From assembly GCA_934167885.1 (NCBI GenBank), contig CAKPMB010000019.1, forward strand, positions 1 through 21,057: a stretch of 21,057 nt of DNA, read 5' to 3'. The stretch comes from an uncultured Bacilli bacterium. GTDB taxonomy: Bacteria; Bacillota_I; Bacilli_A; RF39; UBA660. Made by a program: the position numbers and the translations under genes. The notes beneath the pieces were generated by a model. It was given only the letters and a program-made list of their open reading frames with translations, made no database searches and had not been told where the DNA came from. Every line of letters begins with the position of its first letter. Within the stretch, counting starts at the first letter, position 1. Below, piece after piece: positions 1 to 6,378 of the stretch.

Positions 1-379
<379 letters not shown>

Positions 380-442
380 TATTTCAAAGTTTTTATTAAT
401 TAAATTAATTTCCTAGCTACAAAAAATTGACGTTTTGCTCAG

Positions 443-475
443 TTTTCAAAGATCATTCTGCATCACACAAGATGC
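443..475 (-). promoter_or_regulatory. rRNA leader boxB hairpin and boxA antitermination site
   Basis: On the minus strand a small hairpin (GCATC, 6-nt loop, GATGC; 460-475) is followed four bases later by TGATCTTTGAAAA (443-455). This matches the boxB-boxA order of rRNA leaders, where NusB/S10 bind boxA and keep RNA polymerase termination-resistant. It lies between the promoters and the 16S start, as expected. Confidence 0.75.
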
Positions 476-481
476 ATAAGT

Positions 482-510
482 AATATATCAAATTTAACCA
501 TCTTTGTCAA
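482..510 (-). promoter_or_regulatory. rRNA promoter, proximal copy
   Basis: On the minus strand there is a perfect TTGACA (505-510), a 17-bp spacer and TATATT (482-487). An A-tract lies just upstream of the -35 and could act as an UP element. This is the closest of three promoters to the 16S gene. Confidence 0.85.
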
Positions 511-582
511 CATCTTTTTTTAATTTTTTTGACATTTTTTAAACTTGATTTTTTGTTGCTTCTTTCAAACGCAACGCAATTA

Positions 583-611
583 ATAATACCATTAATTAAA
601 ACGCAAGTCAA
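583..611 (-). promoter_or_regulatory. rRNA promoter, middle copy
   Basis: On the minus strand TTGACT (606-611) is followed by a 17-bp spacer and TATTAT (583-588), with a TGG extended -10. The A-rich stretch before the -35 resembles that of the proximal copy. Confidence 0.8.
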
Positions 612-682
612 TACTTTTTTTAATTTTCTTATTATTTTTTAATTGCTTTTTTCGTTTCGTTTTCTTTGAAACAACGTTTTCT

Positions 683-712
683 ATCATATCAAACTATGAT
701 AGCCATTGTCAA
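683..712 (-). promoter_or_regulatory. rRNA promoter, distal copy
   Basis: On the minus strand TTGACA (707-712) is followed by an 18-bp spacer and TATGAT (683-688). The -35 boxes of the three promoters start 101 bp apart, which suggests a duplicated promoter unit. Confidence 0.8.
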
Positions 713-920
713 TACAAAATTTCGTTTTTTTTAAAAATATTTTTTCATAAAACTCCATCTCGCAAATGACTAAACTAATATATCATTTTAAATATATTAT
801 TACAATTACATTTACACATGGTTTACATTTTATTTATAATAAATGCATATTATTACTTATATTTACTGAAAAAACACTAAATAATTATATTAGACATTAT
901 ATATATTATTCAAATAAAAT
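713..920. other. A+T-rich intergenic DNA, no gene seen
   Basis: This stretch lies between the distal rRNA promoter and the end of the DUF402 gene. The part next to the promoter holds A-tracts on the minus strand that could be an UP element. I see no coding region, tRNA or clear hairpin in the rest. Confidence 0.5.
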
Positions 921-951
921 AAAAAAATTACTATTTTGAAGTAATTTTTTT
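921..951 (-). terminator. A+T-rich terminator overlapping the DUF402 stop codon
   Basis: A 12-bp inverted repeat (AAAAAAATTACT, 7-nt loop, AGTAATTTTTTT) spans the end of the coding region, so the stop codon lies within it. It has a run of seven T on either strand and may work in both directions. The stem is weak because it is nearly all A-T. Confidence 0.55.
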
Positions 952-1482
952 CAACTGATTATATTTATCATAATAACTATTTATTGCACTAGCACAAAAT
1001 GGAAATTGCTTTTCCCGAACCATATCAATAAGTCTAGATAACTCTTTTTTTAAAATACCATCAAGTTCTTCAGGATAATTCATCTTAACTTTATGATATT
1101 TATATTCTCCCCTATCTAAGATTTTAAATGCTCCATCTGGAAATACACGCAAATCCAAATCGTAATCAATATACTTTATTGTCTTATCTTCTATCACAAA
1201 TGGGCTAGCGATATTACAATAATAATATATTCCATCATATTTTAACTGTCCAATAACATTAAACCACGAATTTTTATAAAAAAGCATTATCGCAGGTTCC
1301 TTTGTTTTCCAAGTTCTGCCATCAGATTCAATAACATGTGTTCGATTATTACCAAAAATCAAACAATCATCCATTACATCTAATAATACAGCTTCATCCC
1401 AAGATCTATGAATATTACCATCGTGCTTATAGCTATGTATAATAAACTTTTCGCCTATTTTGTAATTATACATAATACACAT
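931..1482 (-). CDS. DUF402 family nucleoside tri-/diphosphatase (Ntdp-like)
   Basis: The 183-residue protein matches the DUF402 family, which includes B. subtilis YgaC and the S. aureus nucleoside tri-/diphosphatase Ntdp. Visible family features are SYKHDGNIHRSW near the N-terminus, the GNN.T.V.ESDGR.W.TKEPA segment, WFNVI, and the acidic KYIDYDLDLRV strand followed by EYKYHK. The family folds as a small beta barrel that uses acidic residues to hold metal and hydrolyse NTPs and NDPs. The length is normal. The start is uncertain: the promoter at 1492-1520 would leave almost no leader before the ATG at 1482. The second ATG (1473) has GGGATG about ten bases upstream, so the protein may begin MYNYKIGEKF. 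It appears to be transcribed alone. Confidence 0.85.
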   Translation of the reverse strand: MCIMYNYKIGEKFIIHSYKHDGNIHRSWDEAVLLDVMDDCLIFGNNRTHVIESDGRTWKTKEPAIMLFYKNSWFNVIGQLKYDGIYYYCNIASPFVIEDKTIKYIDYDLDLRVFPDGAFKILDRGEYKYHKVKMNYPEELDGILKKELSRLIDMVREKQFPFCASAINSYYDKYNQLKKITSK

Positions 1483-1491
1483 CCCAGATAA

Positions 1492-1520
1492 ATATTATCA
1501 TAAATAGTTAATATTTACAA
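1492..1520 (-). promoter_or_regulatory. candidate sigma-A promoter for the DUF402 gene
   Basis: On the minus strand TTGTAA (1515-1520), a 17-bp spacer and TAATAT (1492-1497) end about 10 bases before the first ATG. If used, it favours translation from the second ATG at 1473. Confidence 0.5.
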
Positions 1521-1678
1521 GTTAATTGATATGAACGTATTCTACCCATTTAAACTTATCAAAGAGGATTATCTTTTTACTTTTTGCACTACTTATATAT
1601 ATTATATATTAAGTAATAATCAAAATAATTTGGCCATCAACTATGTTAGCAAAATTTCTAGTGGTCATTTGTATACAA
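1521..1678. other. A+T-rich intergenic DNA, no gene seen
   Basis: No coding region or RNA gene is recognisable between the DUF402 promoter and the terminator of the carboxypeptidase gene. An imperfect A+T dyad (about 1588-1614) is visible, of unknown meaning. Confidence 0.4.
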
Positions 1679-1715
1679 AAAGAGACAAAACCCATAAATA
1701 GATGTATGCCTCTTT
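1679..1715 (-). terminator. probable terminator of the dacF gene
   Basis: On the minus strand AAAGAGGCA pairs with TGTCTCTTT (9 bp with one G-U) across a 19-nt loop and is followed by a short T run. It lies about 80 bases past the dacF stop codon. The long loop lowers certainty. Confidence 0.45.
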
Positions 1716-1792
1716 CTTGAAAACCACTTGGCAATATGAAATCATAATATTTTTTCATTTTTATCAATAATTAAATTTTAAAAATAGTTACT

Positions 1793-2575
1793 TTAAATAA
1801 TACTTCCTGTTAATACATCTTTAATAAGAGTTAACCAAAGTTCAAAGAAATTTGTTTTCTTTATATCATTATCACAAACAACTGAAACTTTATTTATTAT
1901 CTCATTATTTTCATTTCTTATTAGAAGAATCCCTATCCGTTCATTTTTCTTTATTGGCAACTTTAATTTATTAAGTTGTAATTCTGTTGTTACATCCTCA
2001 TTAGGACTTCCCTTTTTTCTTAAAATAGTAACATCTTCTTCTAAAATAATATTTATGTTTTTTTCCTTAGCTTTATCGAGTGATGTTTTGCCTACTTTTT
2101 CCCCCTTTTTCTTGATTGTTAATACTTCATAAAGATTAAAACCATAATCTAAAAGATTTGCTGTTTCTTTGTTTCTAACTTTACCTTCTTTTTCGCCTAA
2201 AACAATTGCTAATAAACGCATACCATCCCGTTTAGCGGTAACAGCCATACAATATCCAGCATCGTCTGTCATACCAGTTTTTAATCCATCAGCCCCATTA
2301 TAAGTTTTTATTAACTTATTAGTGTTTACAAGCCAAAATTTATTCTCAGTATTAACTCTTAAATAATCTTCATAGTTAGTAGTATATTTAAAAACATCTG
2401 GGTATTTCATTAATTCACGAGCAATAATACTTAAATCATATGCTGTTGAATAATGATTTTTTTCATCTAAACCAGTGCAATTAACAAAGTTAGTATTTTT
2501 TAATCCTAATTCTTTAGCCTTCTCATTCATCAATTTAACAAAATTTTCTTCAGTTCCAGCGACTTTTTCGGCCAT
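1793..2575 (-). CDS. dacF: D-Ala-D-Ala carboxypeptidase (DacF type), 3' fragment, split by element
   Basis: This is the C-terminal two thirds of a peptidase S11 carboxypeptidase. The KTG active-site box is present (residues 99-101 of the fragment, in ADGLKTGMTDDAGYC), preceded by the DacF-like segment EDYLRVNTENKFWLVNTN. A PBP5_C-type beta domain and a hydrophobic C-terminal helix (FFELWLTLIKDVLTGSII) that should anchor it to the membrane follow. The SxxK and SxN boxes are missing because they lie on the 5' fragment at 5512-5913. The reading frame stays open upstream of this ATG into the junction (residues NDGIVA). No Shine-Dalgarno site serves this ATG, so it is probably not translated by itself. 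Joined to the 5' fragment at the shared core it gives 385 residues, close to the 389 I recall for B. subtilis DacF. Confidence 0.9.
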   Translation of the reverse strand: MAEKVAGTEENFVKLMNEKAKELGLKNTNFVNCTGLDEKNHYSTAYDLSIIARELMKYPDVFKYTTNYEDYLRVNTENKFWLVNTNKLIKTYNGADGLKTGMTDDAGYCMAVTAKRDGMRLLAIVLGEKEGKVRNKETANLLDYGFNLYEVLTIKKKGEKVGKTSLDKAKEKNINIILEEDVTILRKKGSPNEDVTTELQLNKLKLPIKKNERIGILLIRNENNEIINKVSVVCDNDIKKTNFFELWLTLIKDVLTGSII

Positions 2576-2609
2576 GGCTACTATTCCATCATTAGTTGTT
2601 ACTAAAAAG
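2574..2609 (-). repeat. attR-like junction of the element (dacF 3' side)
   Basis: The 9-bp core (2587-2595) is flanked on the chromosome side by ATGGC (2574-2578) and on the element side by CTAAAAAG (2602-2609). Each arm matches an inverted arm at the other junction at the same distance from the core centre. The core holds the TAA stop codon of the recombinase gene. Confidence 0.75.
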
Positions 2610-4247
2610 CAGTAAAAATTCTTTTAAATTTAAATCACTATTTTTAGAAACCACCTTTAATTTAAAATGTAACATTATTTTTCTCTTACAATTAGTATCT
2701 AATTCCAGATTTTCTACTAATATTGTGTCTATTATAGAACAAAATATTCTAAACATACATTCATCATCACTTAATATAACATTTTGTATCTTTTTTATAA
2801 ATTCATCCATTAAAACTTTATTATTCATTTTAATATTCTTATTTAAATATATTCTTTTCTTCTCATCAAGAATAAATAATTCATTGTTATATTTTTTACG
2901 TTGTTCATTGTATTCGTCATTATCTATTTCTTTTCGGGCTTTCATATCAATTAATTCATACTTTGCATTTTTAACATCATTTATTCTTTTATTTATTTTA
3001 TCTATATCAGTTGCATAACTTTGTTTACTTTCACTAACATTAATATAATTATATACCTGTTTTATTATTTCATTATCTTTATCTATAAAATTACTAACAA
3101 CCATTCTAAATATATTTAATAAATCTTGATAATGAACAATTGGAGCGTTACAACCATCATTTTTGTGCCTACCATATTTTCGATATTTTGAACATCCAAA
3201 ATATTCACATTTTACACCCGTTCTTTTATTTTTATAACATCCTTTTATAAAAGTCGCACCATCATGATAACATTTTATTTTACCAGATAAAGCATATCGC
3301 ATATCAGTTCGAGCATGTGTTTTATGTTTTAATGAATTTTTATTTAATATTTCATTGCATTTATTCCATAATTCTTCTGATACGATAGGAGGACACGCTT
3401 CATTGTCTTTATAAACTATCCATTCATCTGGTTTAAATCTAATTCTTTTTTTTGAAAGATAATCCAAAATGCTTTCTTTATGAGCACAAAAGAAACCTTT
3501 ATATTTAGGATTTCTAATTATCCTTGTAATTACAGTTCCAGCTAAAGGCTTATTAGTTTTACTAACTATATTATATTTATTATATAAATAATGTCCTAAT
3601 TTAGTTGTTCCCATTCGTTCTTCGGAATATTCGTTAAATATTAGTTTAATTAGTTCTGCCTCTTCTGGAACAATTTCAAGTTTACCTTTATTTTTTCGAT
3701 ATCCATAAAAATTATCATTCCCTGGAACAACACCTCTTTCAATACTTCTTTTATAACCAAATCTTACTCTTTCAGATAACTTTCTAATTTCATCTTGGGC
3801 AATACTTGACATAATTGTTAAACGAAGCTCGGAATCTGTTTCAAACGTATTTATATTATCATTCAAAAAAAACACTCCTACGTCAAAAGATAATAATTCT
3901 TTAGTATATTGAATACTATCCACTGTATTTCTAGAAAATCTTGATATTTCTTTGGTTAATATTAAATTAAACATTCCTTTTTGAGCATCATTAATCATTT
4001 TAATGAAATTATCTCTTTTATTGACGCTTGTTCCACTTATTCCTTCATCAACATATCCAGAAACAAAAATCCAATTAGTTTGTGATTTAATATAATTTTC
4101 AAAATACATTATTTGATTATCTAAAGAATTTAATTGTTCATCGTGATCAGTTGATACACGTGCATAATAAGTTACACGTAATGGCAAATCAATAAGCTTC
4201 TTTCCTTGAGCTAATATATTTCTAATATTATATAAGTCCAGTATCAT
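2592..4247 (-). CDS. large serine recombinase (site-specific integrase/excisionase)
   Basis: The 551-residue protein has the layout of large serine integrases. Residues about 23-165 form the resolvase catalytic domain with YARVSTD (nucleophile Ser32), DEGISGTS, the EISRFSRN arginine motif and IAQDEIRKLSERVRFG. A recombinase domain follows (about 175-265, NFYGYRKNKG to NPKYKGFF). Next come a zinc-ribbon-like region (about 315-375) and a C-terminal coiled coil (about 405-480). The first zinc pair reads CYHD, not the usual CxxC, so metal binding may be altered. The catalytic residues look intact. The protein should excise and insert the element at dacF; SpoIVCA of the sigK skin is a family relative. 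Its SD (GAGGTGA) overlaps the stop of the 65-aa gene. Its own last codons and stop lie in the attR arm and core. Confidence 0.93.
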   Translation of the reverse strand: MILDLYNIRNILAQGKKLIDLPLRVTYYARVSTDHDEQLNSLDNQIMYFENYIKSQTNWIFVSGYVDEGISGTSVNKRDNFIKMINDAQKGMFNLILTKEISRFSRNTVDSIQYTKELLSFDVGVFFLNDNINTFETDSELRLTIMSSIAQDEIRKLSERVRFGYKRSIERGVVPGNDNFYGYRKNKGKLEIVPEEAELIKLIFNEYSEERMGTTKLGHYLYNKYNIVSKTNKPLAGTVITRIIRNPKYKGFFCAHKESILDYLSKKRIRFKPDEWIVYKDNEACPPIVSEELWNKCNEILNKNSLKHKTHARTDMRYALSGKIKCYHDGATFIKGCYKNKRTGVKCEYFGCSKYRKYGRHKNDGCNAPIVHYQDLLNIFRMVVSNFIDKDNEIIKQVYNYINVSESKQSYATDIDKINKRINDVKNAKYELIDMKARKEIDNDEYNEQRKKYNNELFILDEKKRIYLNKNIKMNNKVLMDEFIKKIQNVILSDDECMFRIFCSIIDTILVENLELDTNCKRKIMLHFKLKVVSKNSDLNLKEFLLLFSNN

Positions 4248-4259
4248 TATTTGTCACCT

Positions 4260-4457
4260 CTAAATTAATATTTTAATAATTATATTACTATTTTCATCTT
4301 CAACTCTCTTGGTTTCTAATTTTAATATATCTTTATCTATTTTTTTAATAATAGTATTATATTGATAAAAATCAACAACATCTTTTTGGCAAAGTTCATT
4401 GATTATTGCTTTCTGAATTACTTTTTTGGCAATAGCAATAGATGGTATGTTATTCAA
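4260..4457 (-). CDS. 65-aa protein of unknown function, upstream partner of the recombinase
   Basis: This small frame starts at TTG (4457) with a good GGGGTGA site five bases upstream. It ends at a TAG that abuts the recombinase SD, so the two genes should be translated together. The protein is mostly helical (AKKVIQKAIINELCQKDVVDF) and basic. The central ELCQKDVVDFYQYNTI pattern weakly recalls the SHOCT-like small proteins often found beside Firmicute serine recombinases. I do not recognise the family with confidence. Its position would suit a recombination directionality factor that sets excision against integration, but nothing in the sequence proves that. Confidence 0.6.
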   Translation of the reverse strand: MNNIPSIAIAKKVIQKAIINELCQKDVVDFYQYNTIIKKIDKDILKLETKRVEDENSNIIIKILI

Positions 4458-4490
4458 ATTTTCACCCCATTTAAATTTATTTGAATAATA

Positions 4491-4513
4491 AAAAAAAAGA
4501 ACTATAGAAGTTC
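4491..4513 (-). terminator. terminator after the PHP gene, inside the element
   Basis: On the minus strand GAACT, a 5-nt loop and AGTTC are followed by nine T. It lies five bases after the PHP stop codon and separates PHP from the recombinase pair. The recombinase would then need its own promoter or read-through. The only candidate I see is a poor TTGAAC (4510-4515), 19-bp spacer, TATTAT (4485-4490), which overlaps the terminator itself. Confidence 0.7.
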
Positions 4514-4517
4514 AACT

Positions 4518-5384
4518 TTAAATCCAGTCTTTAACAACATCAATTTGAGTATTCATATTGCCATAACCTATACCAATTTTTCTATCAGGCTTTTTATCAC
4601 CATGACAATCTGTGCCTGCTGACATATATAGATTATTCTCTTTACAATATTTTTTGATAAATTCTATTTGTTCATCGTTAAACTTTGAATAATAAGTTTC
4701 TATGCCATCAATCATATTTTCACTTAATAAACTATCTAAATAGTTCTTGTAATTTCTAAGGGGATATATAAATAAATGAGCTAAAAAGACTTTACCTCCT
4801 AATTCTCTTATTTTATTAGAAACCATTTTAGCATTCGGTGTTTGATAAGAAAAATCTATATACAAAGGAAAATCCATATTACAAGTGCAACATCTAAAAA
4901 AATAATCTATATCATCCCATTCTTTTTGCGAAAAAAATTGTCTATTTTCAGGATATTTCTTTATAGAAGGATATATATAATCTATTGGCCATCCCATATC
5001 TTCTTTATAATCAATATTATCCACTTTAATATTATTTTTATGACAAGCTTCCATCAAAAGATTGAATTCTTCCATCAAATTAGGCTTTTTCATTTCAATA
5101 TCATACGCTTTTCCAAGCCATTTATTCATTTTATGAACATCAAAATTATATCCCAAAAGTTCTATCTTAGCATTATTAAAAACACAGTCAAACTCAGCTC
5201 CTACTATTATTTTGCCGGTAAAATACTTAGAATAATCATTTTTCTCGATTTCTAAATGAGCTTTTACCGTATTATGATCAGTAATTGCCAATAAATTAAC
5301 ATTATGTTTTTGAGCTTCTGTAAGCAACTTTTTAACATTCCATGTGCCGTCCGAATATGTGGTATGTGTATGCAAATCAATCAT
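4518..5384 (-). CDS. PHP-domain metal-dependent phosphoesterase
   Basis: The 288-residue protein has the PHP metal-binding motifs in order: DLHTHTTYSDGT (residues 3-14), AITDHNT (33-39, Asp36 and His37), GAEFD (62-66, Glu64), LAHLF (His203) and AGTDCHGDKK (Asp259, His261). These residues hold up to three metal ions in phosphoesterases such as the TrpH/YciV nucleotidases and histidinol phosphatases. The substrate cannot be told from sequence; TrpH-like 3',5'-nucleotide or oligonucleotide hydrolysis is one option. It is cargo of the element, lying between attL and the recombinase, and is not an evident copy of the hisJ gene found near ezrA in B. subtilis. Its SD is AAAGG, about 12 bases before ATG, and a terminator follows immediately. 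Confidence 0.85.
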   Translation of the reverse strand: MIDLHTHTTYSDGTWNVKKLLTEAQKHNVNLLAITDHNTVKAHLEIEKNDYSKYFTGKIIVGAEFDCVFNNAKIELLGYNFDVHKMNKWLGKAYDIEMKKPNLMEEFNLLMEACHKNNIKVDNIDYKEDMGWPIDYIYPSIKKYPENRQFFSQKEWDDIDYFFRCCTCNMDFPLYIDFSYQTPNAKMVSNKIRELGGKVFLAHLFIYPLRNYKNYLDSLLSENMIDGIETYYSKFNDEQIEFIKKYCKENNLYMSAGTDCHGDKKPDRKIGIGYGNMNTQIDVVKDWI

Positions 5385-5468
5385 TTAGTTTCGTTACCTT
5401 TCTTTTTTGATTTATTTCTATAGAACTAGCAAAAGACATAAAAAAATTTAACACTTCTTCATGTTTAA

Positions 5469-5474
5469 ATTATA
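5469..5474 (-). promoter_or_regulatory. candidate extended -10 promoter for the PHP gene
   Basis: On the minus strand TGTTATAAT gives a perfect -10 with a TG extension, about 85 bases before the PHP start and inside the element. The nearest -35-like hexamer, TTGAGA (5495-5500), is 20 bp away, which is too far for a classical promoter. Confidence 0.45.
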
Positions 5475-5511
5475 ACAAACTAATATAATATCTGTCTCAA
5501 TTGATTTACAA

Positions 5512-5913
5512 TTATATAAAATTTTTTGACTTCTTTTTAGATACTACCGCATCATTAGCACTTGCCATAATTATCCCTTTTAATAAATCTGATACACTCA
5601 TTACTTCACCAGTTTCAAGCCATATTTGACTACCACCCATACCGCTTGCATTAGCTGAAGCTGTAACTTTATCATCATACTTTAATGTTTTGTTATATAT
5701 TCTTTCAAATATTAAAATTAATCCCATCATTTTAGTTAAAGATGCTATACTAACACGCTCATCTTTAGCTTTTTCATAAATTATTGTTCCTGTATCAACT
5801 TCCACCAAAATAGCATTTCGAGCATTTGGAACAACATTCTCATCAGCTAATACCCTTATAGGTATAACAATAGAAAATAATAATGTAAGTAAAAGTATTT
5901 TAAAATATTTCAT
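5512..5913 (-). CDS. dacF: D-Ala-D-Ala carboxypeptidase (DacF type), 5' fragment, split by element
   Basis: This 133-residue fragment holds a signal peptide (hydrophobic residues 5-22, likely cleavage after VLA) and the first part of a peptidase S11 domain. The catalytic SxxK box is SLTK (Ser58, Lys61) and the SxN box is SAN (118-120). It then runs into element DNA and ends after the foreign tail SKKKSKNFI. Without the KTG box of the 3' fragment it cannot be an active carboxypeptidase. The start is the ATG at 5913, with GAGG five bases upstream; a GTG at 5919 lies in the SD and is less likely. DacF-type enzymes trim D-Ala from peptidoglycan stem peptides outside the membrane, in B. subtilis in the forespore. 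I could not assign its sigma factor. Confidence 0.9.
   Translation of the reverse strand: MKYFKILLLTLLFSIVIPIRVLADENVVPNARNAILVEVDTGTIIYEKAKDERVSIASLTKMMGLILIFERIYNKTLKYDDKVTASANASGMGGSQIWLETGEVMSVSDLLKGIIMASANDAVVSKKKSKNFI
5533..5568 (-). repeat. attL-like junction of the element (dacF 5' side)
   Basis: The 9-bp core (5550-5558) is flanked by CTTTTTAG on the element side (5533-5540, + strand) and GCCAT on the dacF side (5564-5568). These are the inverted partners of the arms at 2602-2609 and 2574-2578, all placed 12 and 11 bases from the same central dinucleotide. Confidence 0.75.
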
Positions 5914-6036
5914 TAACACCTCTATTAATAATTATGCTTAAACTTTTAAAGTATTATCATCTAACTAAAAAAAGAAAAATATCCAAATTGATTAATCTAA
6001 ATATTTTCCCTTTTATCATAATTATTAACTAAAACA

Positions 6037-6060
6037 AAAAGTAGAGTCGCCTCTACTTTT
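6037..6060 (-). terminator. strong terminator after the SASP gene
   Basis: On the minus strand AAAAGTAGAG, a GCGA tetraloop of the GNRA class and CTCTACTTTT form a 10-bp stem, followed by TGTTTT. It isolates the SASP gene from dacF downstream. Confidence 0.85.
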
Positions 6061-6074
6061 AACCATACATCTTA

Positions 6075-6302
6075 TTAGAAGTTTTGTGTATTGTTATAAC
6101 TTCCACTAATATGGTTTAAACCATTTTGTACTAATCTTTTAGTGATTTCACCACCAACTGATCCATTAGCACGAGAAGTTGAATCTGGACCTAAATTAAC
6201 ACCAAATTCAGAAGCTATTTCGTATTTCATCTTATCGATTGCTTGTTTAGCACCTGGAACTCTCATTTTAAGAGCATCACGGTTTTGATTTGAGTTACTC
6301 AT
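6075..6302 (-). CDS. sspA: alpha/beta-type small acid-soluble spore protein (SASP)
   Basis: The 75-residue protein is a typical alpha/beta SASP. It has the germination-protease cleavage region KYEIASEFGVNLG and the second conserved block ANGSVGGEITKRLV. Such proteins coat forespore DNA, hold it in the A form and protect it from UV and heat, then feed germination as amino acids. The start is ATG 6302, with a perfect GGAGGTG site (6309-6315) six bases upstream; the frame stays open 17 codons further, but that extension would include the SD and a hairpin. It follows thiI, as sspA does in B. subtilis. The symbol rests on that synteny, since these paralogues are hard to tell apart. Its presence shows that this lineage makes, or once made, endospores. 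Confidence 0.95.
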   Translation of the reverse strand: MSNSNQNRDALKMRVPGAKQAIDKMKYEIASEFGVNLGPDSTSRANGSVGGEITKRLVQNGLNHISGSYNNTQNF

Positions 6303-6308
6303 TCTTTT

Positions 6309-6334
6309 CACCTCCACACTTATAGATTGTGGAG
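6309..6334 (-). promoter_or_regulatory. hairpin covering the SASP ribosome binding site
   Basis: In RNA, CUCCACA (6328-6334) pairs perfectly with UGUGGAG (6312-6318) across a 9-nt loop. The 3' arm contains the GGAG of the Shine-Dalgarno site. Any transcript entering from thiI would fold this way and hide the site. A transcript started from the sigma-G-like promoter would lack the 5' arm. Confidence 0.55.
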
Positions 6335-6352
6335 AAATAACCAAAAAATACA
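6323..6352 (-). promoter_or_regulatory. weak sigma-G-like promoter of the SASP gene
   Basis: On the minus strand TGTATT (6347-6352; consensus TGAATA), a 17-bp spacer and CAATCTA (6323-6329; consensus CATACTA) fit sigma-G at most positions, with two mismatches in each box. SASP genes are normally sigma-G dependent. No sigma-A promoter is visible here. Confidence 0.35.
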
Positions 6353-6378
6353 TTTTTTTATTTGGTAATTTTTACCAA

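Larger units (their letters stand above)
2590..5552 (-). mobile_element. 2,963-bp serine-recombinase element inserted in dacF
   Basis: The element separates the two dacF fragments and is bounded by a direct 9-bp repeat, CATCATTAG on the + strand (2587-2595 and 5550-5558). Removing one copy plus the intervening DNA joins 361 bp of 5' coding sequence to 797 bp of 3' sequence. The total is 1,158 bp, exactly 386 codons, and in frame. It carries three genes, all on the dacF strand: PHP phosphoesterase, a 65-aa protein and a large serine recombinase. There is no transfer, replication or capsid gene, so it is either a minimal integrative element or a domesticated intervening sequence. Exact limits depend on where the cut falls in the core; dyad symmetry puts it between 2589/2590 and 5552/5553. 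Confidence 0.85.

Noticed and set aside
1588..1614. A+T-rich dyad as a phage attachment site or origin
   Set aside because: It is simple TA-rich sequence with no matching partner or DnaA boxes.
2596..3018. + strand open frame opposite the recombinase, and a similar one at 4842-5255 opposite the PHP gene
   Set aside because: Low-complexity shadow frames of A+T-rich genes that have intact motifs on the other strand.
4518..5384. PHP gene as the displaced hisJ known near ezrA in B. subtilis
   Set aside because: It lies inside the dacF element, away from ezrA, and only the general PHP motifs are shared.
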